DNA of 26,839 nucleotides. It comes from Actinomycetota bacterium (GTDB taxonomy: Bacteria; Actinomycetota; Actinomycetes; Nanopelagicales; Nanopelagicaceae). The stretch is taken from the NCBI GenBank assembly GCA_009927705.1, contig RFMK01000143.1:1-26839 (forward strand). The letters run 5' to 3'. Under the pieces are notes generated by a model. The model searched no databases, was not told the origin of the DNA, and saw nothing but the letters and a program-made list of their open reading frames with translations. Positions 1 through 6,245 of the stretch are shown piece by piece. Numbering within the stretch: the first letter of the stretch is position 1; the number at the start of each line of letters is the position of its first letter. The translations under genes and the position numbers were made by a program.

Positions 1-549
1 GTGATCACGATTCCTAATCTTTTAACCTTACTTCGCGCGCTCGGGATTCCTATCTTTCTCTATTTGGTTCTGGCAAAAGAAGCGATGGGTTGGGCCGTGT
101 TAACGCTGGTCATCGCGGGAGCAACGGATTACCTCGATGGCAAAGTGGCGCGAGCCTTGAATCAAGAGAGTCGCCTCGGGGAATTGATGGATCCTGCGGT
201 GGATCGTCTCTACATCGCTACGGTTCTGGTCGCGATGTATGTAACTGAATCGCTTCCAATCTGGGTGCTCATTCTCATTATTGCCCGCGACCTCGTACTG
301 GCTTTCTTATTGGTGGTGATGAAAACCCGAGGGATTCCGCCCTTCACCGTTACATATCTTGGAAAGGCAGCAACATTTAATCTGCTCTACGCTCTGCCGT
401 TACTGCTTCTCACGGATACATCGACTGGTTGGGTGCGCGATATCAGCTTCATCTTTGGTTGGGGGTTTGCCGGATGGGGAATCGCGTTATACCTCTGGAC
501 CGGAGTGAGTTACGCTGGCTCAGGTTTACGGCAATTGAAAGGAAAGTAA
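1..549 (+). CDS. CDP-alcohol phosphatidyltransferase (PgsA-like)
   Basis: Membrane enzyme that moves a phosphatidyl group from CDP-diacylglycerol to an alcohol such as glycerol 3-phosphate. The complete CDP-alcohol phosphotransferase signature is visible: D46 G47, A50 R51, G60, D64 and D68 with the canonical spacing DG-x2-AR-x8-G-x3-D-x3-D. The 182 residues contain several hydrophobic segments, as usual for the family. The GTG at base 1 gives the typical N-terminus (IPNLLTLLR), so the gene is probably complete, but nothing upstream can be seen. Position next to gcvH matches mycobacterial pgsA2 (Rv1822). The acceptor (glycerol phosphate, inositol phosphate or phosphatidylglycerol) cannot be decided from the sequence, so no symbol is given. 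The family call is firm. Confidence 0.88.
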   Translation: MITIPNLLTLLRALGIPIFLYLVLAKEAMGWAVLTLVIAGATDYLDGKVARALNQESRLGELMDPAVDRLYIATVLVAMYVTESLPIWVLILIIARDLVLAFLLVVMKTRGIPPFTVTYLGKAATFNLLYALPLLLLTDTSTGWVRDISFIFGWGFAGWGIALYLWTGVSYAGSGLRQLKGK

Positions 550-933
550 ATGTCGAACATTCCCGCTGATCTTCGCTACACAAAAGAGCATGAGTGGGTA
601 AGGGCCTCTTCGGGGAAGAACTTTCATGTCGGAATTACCGATTATGCCCAGAGCGCGCTCGGCGACATTGTCTATATACAACTGCCCAAGGTTGGAGATT
701 CAGTCACTCAGGGCAAAGTGTGCGGTGAGGTTGAATCCACAAAGAGCGTTTCAGAAATCTACGCTCCTCTTACCGGGAAAATTATCGCCGTCAACTCTTC
801 GCTTGATTCAGCTCCGGAAGTTCTCAATACCGACCCCTATGGAGCTGGTTGGATCTTTGAAGTTGAAGTGAATGATGACGCAGAAGTTGGTGCACTTCTC
901 ACCTCGGTTGACTATCAAAGCCTCGTTTCCTAA
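550..933 (+). CDS. gcvH: Glycine cleavage system H protein
   Basis: Lipoylated carrier of the glycine cleavage complex. It shuttles the aminomethyl group from GcvP to GcvT and is reoxidised by lipoamide dehydrogenase. The 127 residues match normal length. The lipoyl-attachment lysine is K65 in the motif GEVESTKSVSE, and the N-terminus (LRYTKEHEWV) is typical. The ATG follows the upstream TAA directly with no spacer, and the ribosome-binding sequence AAAGGAAAG lies inside the end of the pgsA-like gene, so the two are co-transcribed. gcvP is six genes on in the same direction. gcvT is not in the window. Identification is certain by motif and context. Confidence 0.97.
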   Translation: MSNIPADLRYTKEHEWVRASSGKNFHVGITDYAQSALGDIVYIQLPKVGDSVTQGKVCGEVESTKSVSEIYAPLTGKIIAVNSSLDSAPEVLNTDPYGAGWIFEVEVNDDAEVGALLTSVDYQSLVS

Positions 934-955
934 GACATTTATAGCGTTTCCCCGC

Positions 956-985
956 TTGACTGGTTCTTGGGCTAGCGCCTAGTGT
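956..985 (+). promoter_or_regulatory. Probable promoter for garA-like operon
   Basis: A -35 box TTGACT (956-961) and a -10 box TAGTGT (980-985, actinobacterial TAnnnT form) are separated by 18 bases in the gap after gcvH. This would start transcription near 991-993 and give the FHA gene a leader of about 55 bases. Seen by pattern only. Confidence 0.5.
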
Positions 986-988
986 GAG

Positions 989-1038
989 CCTCAAGGTAAA
1001 GCTGAGGTTGTAGTTAAAGCCTTAATGTTTTCTTGAGG
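989..1038 (+). promoter_or_regulatory. Inverted repeats able to mask the garA ribosome-binding site
   Basis: CCTCAAG at 989-995 is perfectly complementary to CTTGAGG at 1032-1038, which overlaps the Shine-Dalgarno sequence (GAGGGGAG, 1035-1042). A competing hairpin pairs CCTCA (989-993) with TGAGG (1003-1007). The two structures exclude each other. If transcription starts near 992, only part of the first arm would be in the RNA; read-through from gcvH would contain all of it. Confidence 0.3.
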
Positions 1039-1047
1039 GGAGTGGCA

Positions 1048-1488
1048 ATGGATCAAGCGCGAGAGCCCGATCTGACCACGACCATCAATCTTGGGGCGCT
1101 GCGCTCGGTCTCAGATCATCTTTCAGCACTGCTCGATAAAGCGACGCAGAATGAGCGAGATGTAATTGCGGCGCTACCGGAAGGTTCAGCAATGTTAATC
1201 GCTCTCAGTGGTCCATCACGTGGTGCACGATTCTTAATCAATTCGGAGAAGACCACGATTGGGCGATCAACGGAAAACGATATCTTTCTTGATGACATAA
1301 CCGTCTCGCGGAAACATGCAGAAATCGTTTACACAGGAAAGAAATACACCGTGAAAGATTGTGGAAGCCTCAATGGAACGTATGTTGACGGTTCAGTAAA
1401 AGAAGAATCAGAACTGCATGATGGCCTGGAATTGCATATTGGAAAATTTCGACTTCATTTCTTTGTTGGTGGAAAGGTAAGGACATGA
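1048..1488 (+). CDS. garA: FHA-domain signalling protein, GarA/OdhI-like
   Basis: Small cytosolic switch protein. In mycobacteria and corynebacteria its relatives are phosphorylated by Ser/Thr kinases and then control 2-oxoglutarate dehydrogenase and glutamate metabolism. The 146 residues contain an FHA domain at about 50-138 with the phosphothreonine-binding residues G72, R73, S74, S87, R88, H90 and N109-G110. The N-terminus carries three threonines (T10-T12) after an acidic residue, in the position of the GarA ETT phospho-acceptor motif. I chose ATG 1048 over an upstream TTG at 1033 because GAGGGGAG (1035-1042) is well placed as a ribosome-binding site. Order gcvH-garA-MerR-DUF151-MerR is the same as in Mycobacterium. 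Family and orthology are sound; kinase targeting is inferred. Confidence 0.9.
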   Translation: MDQAREPDLTTTINLGALRSVSDHLSALLDKATQNERDVIAALPEGSAMLIALSGPSRGARFLINSEKTTIGRSTENDIFLDDITVSRKHAEIVYTGKKYTVKDCGSLNGTYVDGSVKEESELHDGLELHIGKFRLHFFVGGKVRT

Positions 1489-2198
1489 GCGTTCCCGCGC
1501 GGGCATATCTCAGTATTGGCGAAGTTCTTGGAAAACTAAGAAGTGACTTTCCGGATGTGACAATCTCGAAGATTCGATTCCTTGAATCAGAAGGCTTGAT
1601 TGAACCCCAACGAACTCCATCGGGATATCGCAAATTCACAACCACAGATCTAGAGCGCTTGCGCTACGTGTTACTTGCTCAGCGTGATCAGTATCTGCCG
1701 CTTAAAGTCATCAAAGAGAATTTAGAAGCGATTGATCGTGGACTTCAACCAGCATCGACACCTGGAAATGCTCCGACTCCGCGGTTGGCGACTATTGATG
1801 GTTCGTTAGCGCCCAGCGCATTTATTGAGCAAACCGAAATGCGACTCTCACGAGACGAACTTCTCGCTAACAGCGGCATCACAGAAGAACAACTTCTGGA
1901 ACTTGAGACTTACGGATTAATTCAAATCAGGGGACGGCATTACGATGGTGATGCGTTGACAGTTGCGAAAGTCGTAGCTGAGATTGCAGCTTTTGGGATC
2001 GAAGGTCGCCACCTTCGCGCCTTTAAGACTGCCGCAGATCGCGAGGTCGGCCTTGTGGAACAAGTAATCACCCCTCTGCTTCGGCAGAAGAATCCAGAAT
2101 CAAAAGCACGCGCTCAAGAAGTATCCCGTGAGATTGCATCGTTATCGGTCCGGCTTCACGCCGCCTTGGTTCGATCTGGATTGAATCGCGCCCGATGA
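1485..2198 (+). CDS. ftsR: MerR-family transcriptional regulator, FtsR-like
   Basis: DNA-binding regulator of 237 residues. A MerR winged-helix domain occupies about residues 8-85 (SIGEVLGKL, ISKIRFLESEGLI, SGYRKFTTTDLERL), followed by a longer C-terminal region with a second helical segment (about 120-230) and no cysteine-rich metal-binding motif. Its place directly after the FHA gene matches Rv1828 and the corynebacterial ftsR (cg1631), which is reported to activate ftsZ. The start overlaps the stop of the FHA gene as ATGA, so translation is coupled. The link to cell-division control is inferred from synteny and the family; no target site is visible in the window. Confidence 0.8.
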   Translation: MSVPARAYLSIGEVLGKLRSDFPDVTISKIRFLESEGLIEPQRTPSGYRKFTTTDLERLRYVLLAQRDQYLPLKVIKENLEAIDRGLQPASTPGNAPTPRLATIDGSLAPSAFIEQTEMRLSRDELLANSGITEEQLLELETYGLIQIRGRHYDGDALTVAKVVAEIAAFGIEGRHLRAFKTAADREVGLVEQVITPLLRQKNPESKARAQEVSREIASLSVRLHAALVRSGLNRAR

Positions 2199-2665
2199 AT
2201 TTCCACGCCCTCGATGTAGTCGGCGTGCGTGTAGAGATGCCTTCCAATCAACCTATTGTTCTTTTGAAAGAAATGGGCGGCGAGCGCTATTTGCCGATAT
2301 GGATTGGAGCAGTTGAAGCGACCGCTATCGCCTTCGCGCAACAAGGCGTAACACCTCCACGGCCACTCACACATGACCTCATGAAAGACGTTTTGGAAGC
2401 GCTCCACGTTTCGATTGATTCCATTCATCTGACCGAACTTCGAGATGGAATCTTCTACGCACTGCTGAACCTCCAAGGCGGTGTGACGGTATCGGCTCGT
2501 CCGAGCGATGCGATTGCCCTGGCACTACGAACTGGCGCTCCAATTCTGGCGAGTGAGGCGTTGATGAGCGATGCTGGTATTGAAATTCCTAATCAAGCAG
2601 AGGACGAAGTTGAGAAGTTCAAAGAGTTCCTTGATCAGATCAACCCCGAGGACTTTGCCAGCTAG
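2195..2665 (+). CDS. DUF151 bifunctional nuclease family protein
   Basis: 156-residue protein of the bifunctional nuclease (DUF151/BFN) family, orthologous by position to Rv1829. Family hallmarks seen are LPIWIG with the following E-A-x-AIA segment (about 33-46), a central segment rich in acidic residues and histidine, and RPSDAIALALR at 102-112. Plant and thermophile members have been reported to have nuclease activity, but the role in actinobacteria is not settled. It starts with an ATGA overlap on the ftsR stop, so it belongs to the same transcript. Family assignment is firm and function is open. Confidence 0.88.
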   Translation: MNFHALDVVGVRVEMPSNQPIVLLKEMGGERYLPIWIGAVEATAIAFAQQGVTPPRPLTHDLMKDVLEALHVSIDSIHLTELRDGIFYALLNLQGGVTVSARPSDAIALALRTGAPILASEALMSDAGIEIPNQAEDEVEKFKEFLDQINPEDFAS

Positions 2666-2675
2666 AAGCCACAGG

Positions 2676-2687
2676 GGAGGGCCCTCC
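2676..2687. repeat. 12-bp perfect palindrome after the DUF151 gene
   Basis: GGAGGGCCCTCC lies 10 bases past the DUF151 stop and is a perfect palindrome with no spacer. There is no T-tract after it, so it does not look like an intrinsic terminator. A protein-binding site is possible but unsupported. Confidence 0.35.
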
Positions 2688-2726
2688 GATTACAACGTTG
2701 AGGGTTGGCGTAGCGAATGTATAAGA

Positions 2727-2743
2727 CTCAATCTCTACTTGAG
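2727..2743. promoter_or_regulatory. CTCAA-N7-TTGAG dyad upstream of ResR-like gene
   Basis: CTCAA (2727-2731) and TTGAG (2739-2743) form a 17-base dyad, with a further TTGAGT at 2747-2752. The size is in the range of MerR-family operators. The same half-site words (CCTCAAG, CTTGAGG) occur ahead of the garA-like gene. The proposed role in regulation by one of the two MerR proteins is inference. Confidence 0.3.
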
Positions 2744-2756
2744 GTTTTGAGTGTGT

Positions 2757-2791
2757 CGGTCGTTGAATCGACCGCGCAAGCCACGTACCGT
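2757..2791 (+). promoter_or_regulatory. Probable promoter with operator over the -35 box, for ResR-like gene
   Basis: A -35-like TTGAAT (2763-2768) and -10 TACCGT (2786-2791, TAnnnT) are 17 bases apart. The -35 box is exactly the 6-base spacer of a perfect inverted repeat, CGGTCG (2757-2762) and CGACCG (2769-2774). A dyad centred on the -35 box is a likely operator. The GTG at 2751 that could extend the downstream gene would run through this promoter, which argues against that start. Confidence 0.42.
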
Positions 2792-2831
2792 ACCGCTATT
2801 GCTCTCCCCAGCGATGATAGTGAGGCTTCCC

Positions 2832-3353
2832 ATGAACGACGATACGCAGCGAACTGATCTCCAACTCGGTTATCGCGGCGCATCTGCTTGTACAGCCGCT
2901 GGAATTTCGTATCGCCAATTGGATTACTGGGCTCGAACGGGTTTGGTGGAACCAACAGTCCGTGGAGCATCTGGGTCGGGTAGCGCTCGTCTCTACGGCT
3001 TCAAAGATATTCTCGTATTGAAAATCGTCAAACGGCTTCTGGACACTGGAGTATCGCTTCAAAATATTCGTAGCGCAGTCACGCACTTACGAGAGCGCGG
3101 AGTGGATGATTTAGCTCGCATCACACTCATGAGCGATGGCGCCTCAATCTATGAATGCACCAACTCCGAGGAAATCTTTGATTTATTGCAGGGGGGCCAA
3201 GGAGTTTTTGGCATCGCTATCGGAAAAGTCTGGAATGAGGTCGAAGGATCTTTATCTCATCTTCAGGCGGAGAATCTCAGCGATGGTTCGACAGTCACAA
3301 GTGAAGCATCTAACGATGAATTAGCTGCCCGTAGGAAGTTACGCGGGGCGTAA
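2832..3353 (+). CDS. MerR-family transcriptional regulator, ResR (Rv1830)-like
   Basis: Regulator of 173 residues. A MerR winged-helix domain lies at about 13-88 (GYRGASACTAAGISYRQLDY, LYGFKDILVLKIVKRLL), then a compact C-terminal half without metal-binding cysteines. By order and architecture it corresponds to Rv1830, called resR in M. tuberculosis, where mutations have been associated with altered growth recovery after drug exposure. ATG 2832 is preferred because GAGG (2822-2825) is six bases upstream and the family N-terminus is short. Longer forms from ATG 2814 or GTG 2751 are possible, but the latter would cross a likely promoter. It has its own promoter region of 166 bases, so it may be expressed separately from ftsR and DUF151. 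Confidence 0.78.
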   Translation: MNDDTQRTDLQLGYRGASACTAAGISYRQLDYWARTGLVEPTVRGASGSGSARLYGFKDILVLKIVKRLLDTGVSLQNIRSAVTHLRERGVDDLARITLMSDGASIYECTNSEEIFDLLQGGQGVFGIAIGKVWNEVEGSLSHLQAENLSDGSTVTSEASNDELAARRKLRGA

Positions 3354-3368
3354 AAGAGCCCCACCCCT

Positions 3369-3374
3369 TATTCT
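3369..3374 (+). promoter_or_regulatory. -10 box for leaderless gcvP transcript
   Basis: TATTCT ends seven bases before the gcvP ATG (3382). No ribosome-binding sequence is present in the 28-base gap after the MerR gene, which supports leaderless initiation. No clear -35 box. Confidence 0.42.
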
Positions 3375-3381
3375 TCTCGCC

Positions 3382-6225
3382 ATGACTAGGCGAGGATTTT
3401 CAGATCGGCATATTGGTCCATCGCCAGATCAAACCTCAACCATGCTTCACGAGTTGGGTTATTCCGATCTCCAATCATTTGTAAACGCCGTGTTGCCTGA
3501 CACCATTAAGCTGAAGGAACGTTTCGGACAGTTATTGCCGAAACCAATTTCCGAAGTTGAAGTTATCAAAGAACTTCGAAAAATGGCTAATGAGAATGTG
3601 ATTAATCATTCGATGATAGGCATGGGTTATTACGGAACAATAACACCGCCGGTTGTCCTGCGAAATGTTCTAGAGAATCCAGCTTGGTACACCGCTTATA
3701 CGCCGTATCAACCGGAAATTAGCCAAGGGCGTCTAGAAGCGCTTTTCGCATTCCAAACGATGGTGAGTGATTTAACCGGCTTGCCGATTTGTAATGCATC
3801 TATGCTCGACGAAGGCACGGCGGCGGCGGAAGCTATGACGCTCGCGCGACGCAGCTCTTCGGCCGATGATGAAGCAGTATTTCTCATTGATTCGCGGGTG
3901 CATCCACAAACCCAATCAGTAGTAATAACGCGGGCAAAACCATTGAAGATTTCAGTCAAGGTCATAGATATTGTCGAACATAATGATTTCAGCAATTGCT
4001 TCGGAGTTTTGGTGCAATATCCAGATACCTTCGGTTCGTTGCCTGATTTTGAATCTGTAGTTACTAAGGTTCATGCATCATCGGGACTTGTGATCATGGC
4101 AACCGATCTCCTTGCTTTGACATTGATCAAATCACCGGGGGAGTGGGGAGCAGATATCGCAGTTGGTTCCGCGCAGCGTTTTGGAGTTCCGATGGGATTT
4201 GGCGGACCACATGCAGGATTCCTCGCTGTTCGACAAGGTCTCGAACGCTCACTTCCTGGTCGACTTGTTGGTCAGAGTATCGACTCTCACGGTAATCCAG
4301 CGCTCCGCCTTGCTCTGCAAACGCGCGAACAACATATTCGACGAGATAAAGCAACGAGCAATATCTGTACCGCACAGGTTTTGCTAGCAGTTATTTCGGC
4401 CTTCTATGCAGCATGGCACGGTCCAGACGGTCTTAAGGAAATAGCAGTGCAAGTTCACAGTAAGGCTCGGAATTTCGCCGCCGCGATCAAAGCAAGCGGG
4501 TTCGAATTGATGTCACCTCATTTCTTTGACACGGTATCGTTCTTTGCATCGAATGCTGAAGCGCTTGTTGAGTCGGCAATGAAAGCTGGAATCAATGTTC
4601 GGCGAATTGAAGGCGGCGTAAGTGTTGCCTTTGATGAATGTGTGAGTGAATCAACTATTGAAAAGTTATGCAAGGTTTGGGCGTTACATAGAAATTCAAA
4701 CGATACTTTTGGTGCGATTCCTGCCGTTCGGCAAACTTCGTATCTCCAGCACCCAATCTTCAATTCATATCACTCAGAAACTTCGATGTTGCGATACATC
4801 CGTTCGCTTTCGGATCGCGATTTAGCTCTTGATCGCACCATGATTCCGTTAGGTTCGTGCACGATGAAACTGAACGCAACCACGGAGATGGAGTCCATTA
4901 CCTGGCCAGAGTTTGCGCACCTTCATCCCTTTGCTCCGGCAGCCCAAAGCCAAGGAACACGTCGCTTAATTTCGGAATTGAGTAAGTGGTTGGTGGATAT
5001 CACAGGTTACGACGCAGTTTCTCTCCAACCGAATGCGGGCTCTCAAGGTGAATTCGCCGGCTTGCTTGCAATTAAGAACTATCTGGAAGGCAACGGGGAA
5101 GGGGAGCGGGATATTTGTTTGATTCCCTCCAGCGCCCATGGCACAAATGCTGCCAGCGCCGTGATGGCTGGCATGCGTGTTGTGGTGGTTGCCTGCGATG
5201 AACACGGAAACGTTTCACTTGAGGATTTGAAGGCGAAGATAGAGGAATACCACGGGAAATTGGCCGCGTTGATGGTCACTTACCCATCAACTCACGGAGT
5301 CTTCGAATCTGACATCACCACGATTTGTTCTCTGGTGCATGAGGCCGGAGGTCAGGTCTATGTCGATGGCGCAAATCTCAATGCGCTGGTCGGTCTGGCG
5401 CAACCAGGAAAATTTGGAGCTGATGTTTCGCATTTGAATTTGCATAAGACCTTCTGCATTCCTCATGGTGGTGGGGGACCTGGAGTTGGACCTGTCATTG
5501 CCCGTAAGCATTTGGCGCCGTACTTACCAAACCATCCGCTCGATGTGACCGCGGGTCCGCTTACGGGCCCCGGGCCGATAAGCGCAGCGCCTTTTGGTTC
5601 CGCCTTGATTTTGCCAATTTCGTGGTCGTATATACGAATGATGGGCGCCGAAGGACTGACTCGCGCGACTCAAGTGGCGATTCTCTCTGCTAATTACATT
5701 GCTAAGAAATTGCAGAGCGCTTTCCCGATTCTTTACACCGGCCAAAATGATCTCATCGCACATGAATGCATTATTGATCTGCGAGATGTCACCAAACGAA
5801 CTGGCGTCACGGTTGATGATGTCGCAAAACGTCTGATGGATTACGGCTTTCATGCTCCAACCATGAGTTTCCCGGTAGCAGGCACCCTCATGATTGAACC
5901 AACGGAGAGCGAAGATATTGCGGAGATCGACCGGTTCATCGCGGCGATGCTCGATATCGCAACTGAGATTGAAGCGATTGAAAAAGGCGAAGTTAAGATT
6001 GAAGATTCAGCGCTTCGGCATGCACCTCATACGGCCTCAGATGTCGTGAGCGAAGAATGGAATAGGCCTTATACGCGTCAGCAAGCAGCTTTTCCCGCGG
6101 GAAATGACGTTGGTTTGAGTCGACGCGGCAAATACTGGCCAACGGTGGGTCGAATAGATGGGGCGTACGGGGATAGGAATTTGGTTTGCGCCTGCGAACC
6201 GATCGAAAGCTTGGCCATCAATTAG
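3382..6225 (+). CDS. gcvP: Glycine dehydrogenase (decarboxylating), P protein
   Basis: Pyridoxal-phosphate enzyme that decarboxylates glycine and transfers the aminomethyl group to lipoyl-GcvH in the cytosol. The 947 residues equal the fused, single-chain type (E. coli form about 957). The N-terminal half begins with SDRHIGPSPDQ and carries the AYTPYQPEISQGRLE segment. The C-terminal half has the PLP-binding lysine K689 in HLNLHKTFCIPHGGGGPGVG. The catalytic sequence IPLGSCTMKLNA is intact. It ends 20 bases before the convergent lnt gene. With gcvH upstream it supplies one-carbon units; the T protein gene must be elsewhere. Its lack of a Shine-Dalgarno sequence and its own -10 box suggest expression independent of the MerR gene in front. 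Confidence 0.97.
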   Translation: MTRRGFSDRHIGPSPDQTSTMLHELGYSDLQSFVNAVLPDTIKLKERFGQLLPKPISEVEVIKELRKMANENVINHSMIGMGYYGTITPPVVLRNVLENPAWYTAYTPYQPEISQGRLEALFAFQTMVSDLTGLPICNASMLDEGTAAAEAMTLARRSSSADDEAVFLIDSRVHPQTQSVVITRAKPLKISVKVIDIVEHNDFSNCFGVLVQYPDTFGSLPDFESVVTKVHASSGLVIMATDLLALTLIKSPGEWGADIAVGSAQRFGVPMGFGGPHAGFLAVRQGLERSLPGRLVGQSIDSHGNPALRLALQTREQHIRRDKATSNICTAQVLLAVISAFYAAWHGPDGLKEIAVQVHSKARNFAAAIKASGFELMSPHFFDTVSFFASNAEALVESAMKAGINVRRIEGGVSVAFDECVSESTIEKLCKVWALHRNSNDTFGAIPAVRQTSYLQHPIFNSYHSETSMLRYIRSLSDRDLALDRTMIPLGSCTMKLNATTEMESITWPEFAHLHPFAPAAQSQGTRRLISELSKWLVDITGYDAVSLQPNAGSQGEFAGLLAIKNYLEGNGEGERDICLIPSSAHGTNAASAVMAGMRVVVVACDEHGNVSLEDLKAKIEEYHGKLAALMVTYPSTHGVFESDITTICSLVHEAGGQVYVDGANLNALVGLAQPGKFGADVSHLNLHKTFCIPHGGGGPGVGPVIARKHLAPYLPNHPLDVTAGPLTGPGPISAAPFGSALILPISWSYIRMMGAEGLTRATQVAILSANYIAKKLQSAFPILYTGQNDLIAHECIIDLRDVTKRTGVTVDDVAKRLMDYGFHAPTMSFPVAGTLMIEPTESEDIAEIDRFIAAMLDIATEIEAIEKGEVKIEDSALRHAPHTASDVVSEEWNRPYTRQQAAFPAGNDVGLSRRGKYWPTVGRIDGAYGDRNLVCACEPIESLAIN

Positions 6226-6245
6226 TTTTACTTAACATAATGTAA

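Noticed and set aside
626..871. Open frame nested in gcvH and many similar antisense or shifted frames, e.g. 19222-19521 and 23349-23792
   Set aside because: They are shadows of well-identified genes in other frames and show no family features or own initiation signals.
2676..2687. GGAGGGCCCTCC as an intrinsic terminator for the garA-DUF151 group
   Set aside because: No loop, short possible stem and no T-tract; kept only as a palindrome.
2751..2831. Upstream extension of the ResR-like gene to a GTG at 2751
   Set aside because: The added residues do not look like the family and the stretch contains a plausible promoter and operator; ATG 2832 has a well-spaced GAGG.
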